DNA of 44,572 bases from DASRSE01 sp035656655 (GCA_035656655.1 DASRSE010000332.1:1-44572), one strand, 5' to 3'. Numbered from the stretch's first letter, positions 8,799-17,926 are shown. Program-made: numbers and translations. Notes: generated by a model from the sequence alone, not told the origin.

Positions 8799-8931
8799 GG
8801 GGCCGGAACACAACCGCCGCGGGCGCCGGCCGAGCCAGTCCCCTTTCCCTAGCTCCCATTCTTCGCAGCCGAGGCCATTGGGCAAATTCACCGCTAAATT
8901 GGCGGTCGCCCGTCAGAAGCCTCATTTTCGG
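8799..8931. repeat. Repeat A, copy 1
   Basis: About 131 bases nearly identical to 10139-10271 (seven substitutions and one single-base indel by hand alignment), same orientation. It contains the near-palindrome ACCGCTAA-A-TTGGCGGT at 8890-8906. In this copy one arm has G where copy 2 has A, which keeps a wobble pair if transcribed. Read in the plus direction it encodes MGKFTAKLAVARQKPHFR, identical in both copies. Confidence 0.85.
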
Positions 8932-9340
8932 CAAGCCGCGGTGTCGGCTCCAATGCCGATCTCCGTCCCACCAGCGATCCTCGACGGTGCCTCAAAACGC
9001 TCGGGCGACAGACCAAACCGGTCGAAATCAAGCCAGGATAACGGAGAAGGGTTGCCGCACCAGCGGAGCGCGAGGAGCGAGCACTCCGGCCAAAGCCGCC
9101 AATGATGACGGCTCCCAGGACCGCGCAAGCACGCCAAGCGCCTTCTATTCTTGGTCAGGCCATGTCACTCGGTTTAGAGCTTTACCAGCGGTATAAAAAT
9201 GGCCTTCGCAAACGTCCTGCGTTAGATAGTGGCTCCTAGAGTACAACGTGATTAAGCTTGAGGCTGAAACGCGAGCACGAAGAACCTGTCGTGTTCCGCC
9301 TGTTCCCCTGCGCATCGTCCCTCTATCGTGGAGAACTCCC
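8932..9340. other. Intergenic stretch holding repeat B copy 1
   Basis: No gene supported. Open frames here (for example plus strand 8795-9196) are Arg/Ser-rich and run through the repeats without start signals. Most of the stretch is repeat B copy 1 (about 9000-9215); the last 120 bases lead into the small membrane protein gene. Confidence 0.5.
9000..9215. repeat. Repeat B, copy 1 (degenerate)
   Basis: Resembles 9908-10128 in the same orientation. Shared blocks include CTCGGGCG(A/C)CAGACCAA, a CGGAGCGCGAGGA core and CAGGACCGCGCAA, with more divergent sequence between. I estimate roughly two thirds identity by eye, so this family is older or less constrained than repeat A. Confidence 0.55.
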
Positions 9341-9730
9341 ATGTCGGTGTCCATGTCTGCCAGCCCATTCGAAACGCATGTGTCAGCTTCGATCGGCTCG
9401 AGTCTGCAATGGGGTTTTGTGTCGCTGGTCATTGGCAGCGTGATTTTCATGGCGTCGCCGGTGTTGCTGTTGTTTAATACGATCCTAGCTCATGGCGGAC
9501 GTTTTGGCATTCCGATGGGACTCGCTTGGACTGCGTCGATGATTGGACTGACGGCGATCTTGGCGGTGGCAATCGCCAGCTTGGTTTTTGGGATTTTGGC
9601 CTGGAGCCGCAGTCGGCGCGAGCAGCAATGCGTGGCCCTGCCCGTCGGCAGCGTGCTTATGAATGTCGCCGCTTTGATCAGTTGGATCATCGCGGGCGTT
9701 GATTTGATCGTCGTGCTGGCGTCGATGTAA
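9341..9730 (+). CDS. Small integral membrane protein of unknown function
   Basis: 129 residues with three predicted transmembrane helices (about 25-48, 63-88 and 100-127), separated by a short Gly/Arg loop and a basic cytoplasmic-type loop (SRSRREQQ near 89-96). The ATG at 9341 has GGAG 7 bases upstream; an in-frame frame open from 9248 adds a basic, non-membrane stretch and lacks such a site. I recognise no family beyond a resemblance to short DUF4190-like or inner-membrane proteins. It is flanked on both sides by copies of repeats B and A, so it may have moved or been duplicated with them. Confidence 0.65.
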   Translation: MSVSMSASPFETHVSASIGSSLQWGFVSLVIGSVIFMASPVLLLFNTILAHGGRFGIPMGLAWTASMIGLTAILAVAIASLVFGILAWSRSRREQQCVALPVGSVLMNVAALISWIIAGVDLIVVLASM

Positions 9731-9907
9731 GAATCGGGAGCCGATCTCCTTGGCGCGAGCGTTCGAAACATCTCCGCAAGTCGTCCCGCGCGCCGAGCAT
9801 GAATGCTGCGTGTCGTCCTTTTTTGAGTGCGGAATTGGCGCTGGACGCCGGCGAACATTTGACAATCGGAAAAACCGGCCGCTCATCGCGGCAACGTGGC
9901 CGAATTG

Positions 9908-10128
9908 CTCGGGCGCCAGACCAAGCCGGCCCAAACCGAACCCCCGCAGGGTGACGGAGCAGCGATGCCGCACATGGCGCGGAGCGCGAGGATCCGCAAC
10001 TTCCGTCAAGGCTGCCATTAACGGCGGCGCGCAGGACCGCGCAAACACGGCAAACTTCTTACTCTAAGTCAAGCCGTGGCAACCAATTCAGAGTTTTGCC
10101 ACGAGTAGACCAAATAGACTTTGCATCT
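9908..10128. repeat. Repeat B, copy 2 (degenerate)
   Basis: Direct-orientation partner of 9000-9215. Its right part contains a perfect inverted repeat, CGTGGCAA (10075-10082) and TTGCCACG (10096-10103), with a 13-base loop; the same region in copy 1 has lost this symmetry. Confidence 0.55.
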
Positions 10129-10138
10129 TTCTGCACGG

Positions 10139-10271
10139 GGGCCGGAACGCAACCGCCGCAGGCGCCGCCCGAGCCAGTCCCCCTTTTCCTGGCTCCCATT
10201 CATCGCAGCCGAGGCCATTGGGCAAATTCACCGCTAAATTAGCGGTCGCCCGTCAGAAGCCTCATTTTCGG
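10139..10271. repeat. Repeat A, copy 2
   Basis: Direct-orientation partner of 8799-8931, about 94% identical by hand count. Here the inner palindrome is perfect: ACCGCTAA-A-TTAGCGGT at 10229-10245. The order is A1-B1-gene-B2-A2, so the membrane protein gene sits between nested direct repeats. Confidence 0.85.
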
Positions 10272-10473
10272 GTCGAATCCGCATGCCCAGACGGCATACG
10301 CGGGCGCGCGGCTAATTTGCCGGATCAGAACAGCACGGCGACGCCGCGCGCGGGCTGCCGTGCTCGGAGAGCGAGGCGGCTAAACCCTTGTTTGGCGAGC
10401 TGGCGTTTGCCGCGCGACGGGCGTCTCAACCTCAGCCGATGATTCGCTGGCGGTCGCGCGGCCCTCTCTGCGT

Positions 10474-10503
10474 TTGCCTTTTCGCCGAACGAGCGGCTAT
10501 AAT
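10474..10503 (+). promoter_or_regulatory. Sigma-70-like promoter of the cytochrome c biogenesis operon
   Basis: TTGCCT (10474-10479) and a perfect TATAAT (10498-10503) with an 18-base spacer. Predicted start is near 10510, leaving a leader of about 135 bases before the ATG at 10646. This argues against a start at 10388, which would lie upstream of the promoter. Confidence 0.6.
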
Positions 10504-10645
10504 CGAAAGATCGTTTTTGATCTTCACGCAGTCGGGCGTCATCCCACCTTCCCGATCGACTTGCTGTGCTGCTGCGGCAAGTTCCAAGCTGGAAACCAGC
10601 ATTTCTGACTCGACTGCAAGTCTTGGCCCCCTCTTTGGTTTTACG

Positions 10646-11359
10646 ATGATGTCCCAGTTTTGGTCGCGTGGCGTAAGGGCCGAGGTCGCGACGGGCCCGC
10701 GCCGACGCTCCGCCCCGGCGTCACGCGCCGCAGGGCTCGGATGGTTGGCCTTGGCGGTTTGCCTCGGCTGTCAAAAAGGAGACGACATCCGCCATTACGA
10801 AGTGCCGCTGACGCAGCCGCGCACCGCGGCCAAAACGCCGGAACTGCCCGAGGGACATCCGCCCCTTGCGAGCACGGCGCCGGCCACGGAGCAGACGATG
10901 CTGGCGGCGCTGGTGCCGGTGGATGAGATCGCCTGGACCTTTAAGACAACCGGCCCGATGCCTGAGATGGCCGAGTTTGCTGCGGCGTTTGAGACCTTTG
11001 TGAAGAGCGTAAAATTCGACAGCGGCACGCCGAAATGGGCTTTGCCGGCGGGTTGGGCGGAATTGCCCGGCAGCCAGTTTCGCTTTGCGACCTTGCGGGT
11101 TCCGGTCGAGGGACAAAAGCCGCTGGAGATCGCGGTGAACCAGATCACGCTGACGCCCGATTTTGTCCTCGACAACGTGAACCGTTGGCGCGGGCAGATG
11201 AGCTTGCCCCCGCTGGCGCAAGCCGACTTAGCGAAAGAAACGAAAACCGTGACGATCGAAGCTAAAATAACCGCGACGATGGTCCAGATCACCGGCAAAC
11301 TGAAGGCCGGCGGGATGGGTCGTCCCCCGTTCGCTCCAGGAGGCGGCAATGGCCAATAA
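10646..11359 (+). CDS. Putative lipoprotein translationally coupled to the ResB-CcsA gene
   Basis: 237 residues from tandem ATG codons (10646 and 10649). An N-terminal basic region and hydrophobic stretch (AAGLGWLALAVCLGC) end in a Cys-Leu-Gly-Cys sequence that can act as a lipobox, so it is probably membrane-anchored outside the cytoplasm. The rest contains EIAWTFKTTGP, a W-x-LP-x-GW segment and VNRWRGQMSLPPL. I recall similar proteins next to ResB/CcsA genes in other planctomycetes, but know no function. Its stop overlaps the next start by 11 bases, which implies coupled translation and a role linked to haem delivery or cytochrome c maturation (inference). Confidence 0.7.
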   Translation: MMSQFWSRGVRAEVATGPRRRSAPASRAAGLGWLALAVCLGCQKGDDIRHYEVPLTQPRTAAKTPELPEGHPPLASTAPATEQTMLAALVPVDEIAWTFKTTGPMPEMAEFAAAFETFVKSVKFDSGTPKWALPAGWAELPGSQFRFATLRVPVEGQKPLEIAVNQITLTPDFVLDNVNRWRGQMSLPPLAQADLAKETKTVTIEAKITATMVQITGKLKAGGMGRPPFAPGGGNGQ

Positions 11360-14300
11360 GCGGCGCAATGTCTCGAAAGAAACGGCGGCGCTCGGCCGAT
11401 CGGCCGCGCAGCCTGATTCGTCGCGGCCGGCGCCCGCCGCCGCTGCGCCTCGGCCGGCGAAGGATTTGCTGATCTCGATTTTGCGGCCGCTGGCTTCGCT
11501 CAAGCTGACCGTGGTGTTGATGGCATTGGCCATTCTGCTCGTCTTCTTCGGCACGTTGGCGCTGCAAGACATGAACGAGTTCGAGGGAATGAAGAATTTT
11601 TTCCGCACGTGGATTTGCTTCGTGCAGTTCAAAAACTTCTTTCCCAAGCACTTTTTTCCGAACGTCCTTTTCAACCGTCCGACGGGAATCACCGGCGGCT
11701 TTTATTTTCCCGGCGGTTGGATCATCGGCGGCCTGATGGCCTTGAACCTGATTTCCGCGCATGCGATCCGCTTTAAGGTGCAATCGCGCGGCACGAAGCT
11801 CTTGTCGGGGTTGTTCACCGTGGCGATCGGCATCGCCATGACTTGGTTCGTGATCATGCTCGGCCCGGACAAGGAAGGCTTCCAAGGGACGACCGGAATC
11901 ACTTGGAGCGGAATCCACTTTTATGTTGCGGCGGGGCTGATTGTCCTCTCCTTGGCGGCGCTGGCGCCGCTGACGAACTTGCCGCTGGAGCGCCGCTTTG
12001 AACGGCGCTTGCTGACGGTCGCCGGCGCGGTTGTCGGCGCATTGGCGATTTACGTGCTGTGGCGCGGCCCGGAGCAGATCATCGATCCCTCCGGCCTGCG
12101 GATTCTCTGGCAATTGATGAAAGCCACGTTCGCGGCCTGCGTCCTGCTCGGCGGCTGCATGATGTTGTTCCAAAAACGGGCCGGCGTCGTGCTGCTGCAT
12201 GGCGGCCTGTTGCTGATGATGTCCAACGAGCTGGTCGTCTATAGTTTGCATGCCGAAAATCGGCTGAGCGTGCATGAGGGAGAGTCAAGCAATGTCCTGA
12301 TGGACATGAAGTCGCCCGAGCTGGCGCTGATCGACACCTCGAACCCGACCAAGGACGATGTCTTCGCGGTGCCGATGTCGATGCTGCTGTCGCAAGGGAA
12401 GTTGCACGACGACCGCTTGCCGTTCGACTTGGAACTGGTCAAGTATCTTCCCAACACGTCGCTCGAGCCGCCCGAGCCAAGTCAGGCGAATCTCGCGACG
12501 CGCGGAGTCGGCTTGAAATTTGAGCTTTCGCCCGCGCCGCGCTCGACCGGCGTCGAATCGAGCGCGGAAGATATGCCCAGCGCGTACGTGCGGTTCCGGG
12601 ACAAGAAAACCGAAGCGGATTTGGGCGTTTATCTCCTTTCGTACTATTTCGATCCGACGGTCGCCGACGTCCGCTGGAGTCAGCTTGGCCTTAACCCCGA
12701 CTCGGTCACGGCGCAAGCGCTCGAGGCGAATGGCAAAACGTATCGTGTGGCCCTGCGGCCGATGCAAACCTATCGCGATTATTCGATCGAGCTGCATAGC
12801 ATCAAAAAGCTGGACTATGTCGGCACCGACACGCCGCGCAGCTACGAATCGACCGTGACGATCCACGACGCCAAGCGAGGCGATCGCGATGCCAAAATCT
12901 GGATGAACAACCCGGTCCGCTATCAAGGCGAAACCTTTTATCAATCGGACTATGGCGCCGGTCAAAACGGCAAAAAGTACAGCGTCTTTCAAGTTGTCAG
13001 CAATACCGGCTGGATGATTCCCTATGTCGGCTGCATGATCGTGGCCGTAGGCATGTTCTTTCACTTTTTCCAGATGCTCGTTCGCTTTTTGCAGCGGCGC
13101 GAACGCGAGACGGATCCGACCAAGGTCACGGCGCTTGCGACCTCCGGCAGTCCGGCGGCGGCAGTCGCCCACCCACCCGCCGGCACGCCGCCGCCTGAAT
13201 CGCCGCCCCATTTGAACGAGTGGCAAGTCTGGCTGCCGCTGGCCGTTCCGCTGGCGATTGTTCTCTCCGCGGCGGCCGGATTGGTGCTGGCCGCGCGGAT
13301 CCCGGAACCGGCGCCCGATTCGCCCGACTTCTACGCCGCCGGCAAGCTGCCGACCGCGTACGAAGGCCGCGTGAAGCCGTGGGATTCGCTCGCTCGCAAT
13401 ACGTTGCGCGTCACCGCCAATCGCGAATATGTGGACGTTCTGCGCGACGTGGTGGATTCCGTCGGCAAGCCGATCATGGTCCAAAACCTCGATGGCAAGT
13501 CCGAACCGAAAAAAGAGTTGGTCAAGATCACCGCGATCCACTGGCTGCTCGACACGATCACCCATCCGGCCGAGGCGCGCGACTATCGAGCGGTTCGCAT
13601 TGAAAGCGCGGAATTGCTGAGCTTCTTTGGCTTGGAGCCGCGCGAAGGGCTCCGCTATTCCTTGAACGAACTCCAGACCAACATGGACAAGTTCGAGGAG
13701 CAAGCTCAAGCGCTCCGCAATAAGCCGGTCGACAAGCTCACCGAGTTCGAGCATAAATTGCTCGATCTGCGCCGCAATCTCCACATGTTCGTCGCGATCC
13801 AAGATGCGTTTCGGCTGCCGCCGGACGCCGACGACCCCGACCTCCCGCCCATTCGCTATTTGATCGCGGTGGCCGGCATGAACAATGAGGGGGCTTTCGC
13901 GGGGATTCCGTGGGCGGTTCCCACCGCCGATCCGAAGCATCCTTGGGAGCCGCTGGTGCTCGCATCGACTCGAGTCTGGCTGCAAGAGCTGGCGGTCAAG
14001 TCAAACAAAACGACTCCCGACGCCTTCGCGCAGCACCTGCTCGACGATTTGAAGGACGCCGACCGCCAACGGCTGATCAACGCGCAAATGTTCAACGTGA
14101 TCGAAGGGATCATTGAACAGATGTCTCCGAACGAAACGCCGGAGAACATCCGCAAGTCGGCCCTCGAAAAGTTCAAACTTCTGCCGCCAGAGATGCGCGG
14201 CCCGCTGGAAAAAGAGGCCACCGCCTACCTACAGAAAAAATTGACCGATGCCGTCCACGCGATTTTGGGATCGCATCAGTTGACTGACGCACCGGAGCAT

Positions 14301-15383
14301 GGGGCGATCGTGCTCCGCGATCTGCTGGAGGCGTACAAGGCGAACAAGGTGGAGGCCTTCAACGAGCAGGTCGCCCATTATGAGACGGCGCTCGCGACGG
14401 AACCGCCGAAAGAGTATCAAGCCTCGCGGATCGATTTCGAGGCGTTCTTAAATCACCTGACTCCTTTTCCAATCGCCAAATGGATGTATATCCTGGCGTT
14501 TGCCTTGGCCGGACTGAGTTGGCTCGGTGCGCAACAGACGTTCCGCCGCGCGGCGACCTGGCTGATTCTCTTGACCTTCGCGCTGCATACGCTGGGGCTG
14601 GTCGGCCGAATTTATATTTCCGGCCGCCCGCCGGTGACCAACCTCTATTCGTCCGCCGTCTTCATCGGCTGGGGAGCGGTCATTTTCGGCCTCGTCCTGG
14701 AGTGGATCTACGGGCTCTCGCTGGGCAACGCCATCGCCGCGTTTGCCGGCGCGGCCACCTTGGCCGTCGCCGACCACATGGCGCTCGAAGGCGAGACGCT
14801 GATCGTGATGCAGGCGGTCCTCGATACCAACTTCTGGCTCGCCACCCACGTGACTTGCGTCACGCTCGGCTACACCACGACCTATATCAGCGGCTTGCTC
14901 GGACTTGGTTATTTGCTCGGCGGCATGTTCACTCCCGGCCTCAGCAAAGAAACGTCCAAGAACCTCGCCCGCATGATCTACGGGACGGTCTGCTTTGCGA
15001 TCTTCTTCAGTTTTGTTGGGACCGTTTTGGGCGGGCTGTGGGCCGACGATTCTTGGGGCCGCTTCTGGGGTTGGGACCCCAAGGAGAACGGCGCCTTGAT
15101 CATCGTGCTCTGGAATGCGCTCGTGCTGCACGCGCGGTGGGACGGCCTCGTGCGCGAGCGCGGGCTGGCGACCTTGGCCATCGTCGGCAACATCGTCACA
15201 AGCTGGTCGTGGTTTGGCGTCAACCAACTGGGGCTTGGCCGCCATTCTTACGGCGCCACGCGGAGCGTCGCCGACATGCTCGTCTTGCTGGTGTTGGGGC
15301 ACGCCATCTTGGCGATAATCAGCTTGGCGCCGAAGCATTGGTGGTGGAGCGTGCGGCGGCAAGAGAAACTGGCGGAAAAATAG
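11349..15383 (+). CDS. CcsBA-type cytochrome c synthase (ResB-CcsA fusion)
   Basis: 1344 residues; System II cytochrome c biogenesis, exporting haem and attaching it to CXXCH motifs of c-type cytochromes. The N-terminal ResB/CcsB part starts LLISILRPLASLKLTVVLMALAIL (about 40-65), has several membrane helices to about 290 and a periplasmic ResB domain to about 555 (NNPVRYQGETFYQSDYG). Two helices follow (GWMIPYVGCMIVAVGMFF; WLPLAVPLAIVLSAAAGL), then a soluble insert of about 370 residues rich in charged helices. The CcsA part (about 1035-1335) has eight or so helices and the haem-binding WWD-type segment WGRFWGWDPKEN near 1240. Epsilon-proteobacterial CcsBA fusions are about 900-1000 residues, so this protein is clearly longer because of the insert. 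The lipoprotein upstream shares its transcript. Confidence 0.92.
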   Translation: MANKRRNVSKETAALGRSAAQPDSSRPAPAAAAPRPAKDLLISILRPLASLKLTVVLMALAILLVFFGTLALQDMNEFEGMKNFFRTWICFVQFKNFFPKHFFPNVLFNRPTGITGGFYFPGGWIIGGLMALNLISAHAIRFKVQSRGTKLLSGLFTVAIGIAMTWFVIMLGPDKEGFQGTTGITWSGIHFYVAAGLIVLSLAALAPLTNLPLERRFERRLLTVAGAVVGALAIYVLWRGPEQIIDPSGLRILWQLMKATFAACVLLGGCMMLFQKRAGVVLLHGGLLLMMSNELVVYSLHAENRLSVHEGESSNVLMDMKSPELALIDTSNPTKDDVFAVPMSMLLSQGKLHDDRLPFDLELVKYLPNTSLEPPEPSQANLATRGVGLKFELSPAPRSTGVESSAEDMPSAYVRFRDKKTEADLGVYLLSYYFDPTVADVRWSQLGLNPDSVTAQALEANGKTYRVALRPMQTYRDYSIELHSIKKLDYVGTDTPRSYESTVTIHDAKRGDRDAKIWMNNPVRYQGETFYQSDYGAGQNGKKYSVFQVVSNTGWMIPYVGCMIVAVGMFFHFFQMLVRFLQRRERETDPTKVTALATSGSPAAAVAHPPAGTPPPESPPHLNEWQVWLPLAVPLAIVLSAAAGLVLAARIPEPAPDSPDFYAAGKLPTAYEGRVKPWDSLARNTLRVTANREYVDVLRDVVDSVGKPIMVQNLDGKSEPKKELVKITAIHWLLDTITHPAEARDYRAVRIESAELLSFFGLEPREGLRYSLNELQTNMDKFEEQAQALRNKPVDKLTEFEHKLLDLRRNLHMFVAIQDAFRLPPDADDPDLPPIRYLIAVAGMNNEGAFAGIPWAVPTADPKHPWEPLVLASTRVWLQELAVKSNKTTPDAFAQHLLDDLKDADRQRLINAQMFNVIEGIIEQMSPNETPENIRKSALEKFKLLPPEMRGPLEKEATAYLQKKLTDAVHAILGSHQLTDAPEHGAIVLRDLLEAYKANKVEAFNEQVAHYETALATEPPKEYQASRIDFEAFLNHLTPFPIAKWMYILAFALAGLSWLGAQQTFRRAATWLILLTFALHTLGLVGRIYISGRPPVTNLYSSAVFIGWGAVIFGLVLEWIYGLSLGNAIAAFAGAATLAVADHMALEGETLIVMQAVLDTNFWLATHVTCVTLGYTTTYISGLLGLGYLLGGMFTPGLSKETSKNLARMIYGTVCFAIFFSFVGTVLGGLWADDSWGRFWGWDPKENGALIIVLWNALVLHARWDGLVRERGLATLAIVGNIVTSWSWFGVNQLGLGRHSYGATRSVADMLVLLVLGHAILAIISLAPKHWWWSVRRQEKLAEK

Positions 15384-15466
15384 CGACTGGAAATCCGCGG
15401 AGCAAATGCGGTTTATTCCGCAACGAGTGATTCCGCTTCGAGAACCGCTGCGCGCATTGGCCGCTG

Positions 15467-16768
15467 TTAATGTTCGGGCCGCTGCAGATGCAGCCGCGCG
15501 GCCGCCGGATTGCTGGTCTCGTCGTCCGATGCGGTCAGCTTCGGCAGCGGCAGATGCTGTAAGAGCCAATCGCTTTCGCGCGTCGCCGGAATCTGCACTT
15601 CCGCCGCCGGCACCAAGGCCCGCACCAGATTCAGTACCGGCTGCGGTTGCTCCTGCGGCTCCATCAGCAGCGGCCCTTTGTGGGTTTCCAAGATCGCGCC
15701 CGGACGCCCGTCGCGGCATTGGCCGCTGAACACGAGTCCGCGCGGGTCGAGCACGAACGAAAACGCCAACTGCTCGTAAGGAGTCAATTCGGCGGCTTCT
15801 TCCGCGAGCTTGCCGGGTTCCCAGTGGAGTTGCTGGTAAAGAGAAATGATGAGCGAACGGCCGATCACGCCGGGCCCCGCGCTGAATGAACCCTCGGCCG
15901 CTTCGACACGCCCTTGTTTCAAGACTGCCTTTTGCACGGTGACTTGGGCCGCGCCGCTCAAGTGATGCGGAAACTGTCCGCCGATCAGGCGGCCGAGCGC
16001 CAAGTTGGCGAACTGGCCGCTCAGCTCTCCTTCCCAGCCGCTCGCGGCTTCCTTGAGCCAGACGGAGCCGCGGAACGTCGCCCGCGGGCCGAGGCATTCC
16101 GCGCGGCCGACCGGCGAGAGCAGAATCGCGCAAGGGAGCGCTCCGCCGCCGGTCTGCAATTCCAAGTTTGTCGTCGGCGGCGACGTTTTCCGATTCCGCT
16201 CGATCCGGATCTTGGCCGACTCGGACATCTCCACGCCCGCCAGACGAAACGAAAGCGTCAAGGCCGTCCCCTTTTCGCTCGGTTCGATCAGCCCGCGCAA
16301 TTCCGTAAAGGTCTGCGAATCGTCGCCGTTGTGAACGGTCAATTCGGCGGCCGAAAACCGCACTGGCAGATCCGGCTCGGCGGCTTGGCGCCGCAGCCGC
16401 CGCCCGAGCAATTCCCAAACGGTGGTCCATTCGGTGCCGCGGATTTCCGGCTGCGATGCCAGCAGGATCAGCTCTCCGCCGTTGATTCCGGCTTCGATCA
16501 GGCGCGCTTTGAAAAACGGCTCGCTGGCCTCGGGCTCGGCCAATTCGACATCATGGTAGAGCAGGACCCCTGGCCGCGTGTGGTCGATCGCGCCGATTTT
16601 CGCCAGCACGCCCAGATTGGACCCCAACGCTTGTTCGCACTCCGTGCGATGTCCGGCCGTGTTGCGATTGGCGCACCAGGCGGCCACCCCCAGCGTCGGC
16701 AGGACGCAGAGCAACAGAAAGCCGGCGCGGCACAGCAGTCGCCGCGTGTGATCGTGCAGAGAGAACAT
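15467..16768 (-). CDS. Membrane-anchored protein of unknown function (AsmA-like features)
   Basis: 433 residues. A single N-terminal hydrophobic segment (CRAGFLLLCVLPTLGVAAW, about 13-31) follows a basic stretch, so the protein is probably anchored with the bulk outside the cytoplasm. Beta-rich text with motifs such as ATFRGSVWLKEAASGWEGELSGQFANLALGRL, and a GxxxG-type C-terminal part, recalls AsmA/DUF3971-type lipid-bridge proteins, but the resemblance is weak. It starts 18 bases after aroC on the same strand, so the two are likely cotranscribed. I do not recognise a specific family. Confidence 0.6.
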   Translation of the reverse strand: MFSLHDHTRRLLCRAGFLLLCVLPTLGVAAWCANRNTAGHRTECEQALGSNLGVLAKIGAIDHTRPGVLLYHDVELAEPEASEPFFKARLIEAGINGGELILLASQPEIRGTEWTTVWELLGRRLRRQAAEPDLPVRFSAAELTVHNGDDSQTFTELRGLIEPSEKGTALTLSFRLAGVEMSESAKIRIERNRKTSPPTTNLELQTGGGALPCAILLSPVGRAECLGPRATFRGSVWLKEAASGWEGELSGQFANLALGRLIGGQFPHHLSGAAQVTVQKAVLKQGRVEAAEGSFSAGPGVIGRSLIISLYQQLHWEPGKLAEEAAELTPYEQLAFSFVLDPRGLVFSGQCRDGRPGAILETHKGPLLMEPQEQPQPVLNLVRALVPAAEVQIPATRESDWLLQHLPLPKLTASDDETSNPAAARLHLQRPEH

Positions 16769-16786
16769 GGTGATCGACGTAATCCG

Positions 16787-17926
16787 TTAGCGGTCGCGCG
16801 CCATTTTCAAGAACAACTCATATCGAGCTTGCATTTCGCTCAAGCTGTCGCCGCCGAACTTGTCGATGAGGGCGGTGGCCATCTCGAACGCCACGACCGC
16901 TTCGACAATGACGCTGGCCGCCGAGACGGCGCACACGTCGCTCCGCTCATAGGCCGCCGCTTCGGCTTGCTTGGTGGTCAGATTGATCGACTCGAGCGGC
17001 TTGCGGAGCGTGCTGATCGGCTTCTTCGCGGCGCGGATCACCAGCGGCTGGCCGTTGGTCATGCCTGCCTCCAAACCGCCGGCATGGTTGGTCGGCCGCA
17101 CGTAGCCCAGCGACGGCGTATCGCGCTGGGCCGCGTCGTACAAAATCGGGTCGTGAACTTGCGAGCCACGGCGGCGGGCCGCCTCAAAACCCAACCCGAT
17201 CTCGACCCCCTTGATGGCTTGCACCGCCATTACGGCTTGCGCCAGCCGGCCGTCGAGCTTGCGGTCCCATTGGGCGTGCGTTCCTAGTCCGAACGGCAAG
17301 CCTTCGACCCGGACCTCCATGATTCCGCCGAGCGTGTCGCCGTCCTTGCCGCAGGCGTCGATCAACTGCTTGACTTCTTCGTCCCGCGCCAGATTGAGCG
17401 AGTAGATTTCGCTCTGGTCGCGGAGAGCCCGCTGTTCCGCCAGCGTGCCTGGCGTCGGCGGCAAGGCGATTCCGCCGAGTTCAACGACATAGCCAAAGAC
17501 CTCAATGCCAAACTGCGCGAGAAGTTGTTTGGCGAGCGCGCCGGCGGCGACGCGAACGGCCGTTTCGCGGGCGCTGGCGCGCTCGAGAATTCCGCGAATC
17601 GAGCCGAGATACTTGATCGCGCCGGTCAGATCGCCATGCCCGGGCCGCGGCTTTTCTAAATCGCCGAGCCTCTCTAGTTTGTAGTCCTTGTTGACGACTT
17701 GCAGGGCGATGGGACTGCCGAGCGTGGTTCCGTGCCAGATTCCGGTGAGGATTTCGACCTGGTCCGTTTCAATGCGTTGCCGGCCGCCGCGACCGTAGCC
17801 CCCTTGGCGGCGACGGAGTTCAACGTCGATCGGATCGGTCTCAAGTTTAACGCCGGCTGGAAACCCATCGATCAAAGCCAGGAGGGCCTTGCCGTGCGAT
17901 TCGCCCGCGGTCCAATAGCGCAACAT
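16787..17926 (-). CDS. aroC: Chorismate synthase
   Basis: 379 residues, normal length. It converts 5-enolpyruvylshikimate 3-phosphate to chorismate, the last shikimate step, using reduced FMN. Signatures are TAGESHGKAL (residues 6-15), RRQGGYGRGGRQRIETDQ, PRPGHGDLTGAIKY, RASARETAVRVAAG and the C-terminal SDVCAVSAASVIVEAVVAFE. There is no Shine-Dalgarno sequence before the ATG at 17926, and a TAAAAT hexamer lies only about 8 bases upstream, so a leaderless or near-leaderless message is possible. Confidence 0.97.
   Translation of the reverse strand: MLRYWTAGESHGKALLALIDGFPAGVKLETDPIDVELRRRQGGYGRGGRQRIETDQVEILTGIWHGTTLGSPIALQVVNKDYKLERLGDLEKPRPGHGDLTGAIKYLGSIRGILERASARETAVRVAAGALAKQLLAQFGIEVFGYVVELGGIALPPTPGTLAEQRALRDQSEIYSLNLARDEEVKQLIDACGKDGDTLGGIMEVRVEGLPFGLGTHAQWDRKLDGRLAQAVMAVQAIKGVEIGLGFEAARRRGSQVHDPILYDAAQRDTPSLGYVRPTNHAGGLEAGMTNGQPLVIRAAKKPISTLRKPLESINLTTKQAEAAAYERSDVCAVSAASVIVEAVVAFEMATALIDKFGGDSLSEMQARYELFLKMARDR

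Larger units (their letters stand above)
9731..10645. other. Long intergenic stretch with repeats B2 and A2 and a downstream promoter
   Basis: About 900 bases with no supported gene. It holds repeat B copy 2, a perfect 8-base hairpin (10075-10103), repeat A copy 2 and the promoter at 10474-10503. Open frames within it are basic, low-complexity and lack start signals. Confidence 0.5.

Noticed and set aside
10388..10645. N-terminal extension of the cytochrome-associated lipoprotein
   Set aside because: It would begin above the TATAAT promoter at 10498 and would bury the lipoprotein signal.
12285..13985. 566-codon minus-strand open frame opposite the ResB part
   Set aside because: Antisense to the conserved ResB-CcsA fusion and without a coherent protein pattern.
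15384..15466. Intrinsic terminator between the CcsBA gene and the convergent gene
   Set aside because: Only a 5-base stem with a TTTATT loop and no T-run after it.
14448..16430. 660-codon minus-strand open frame across the ccsA end and the next gene
   Set aside because: Composition is Arg/Ala/Asp-rich without recognisable motifs and it overlaps two real genes.
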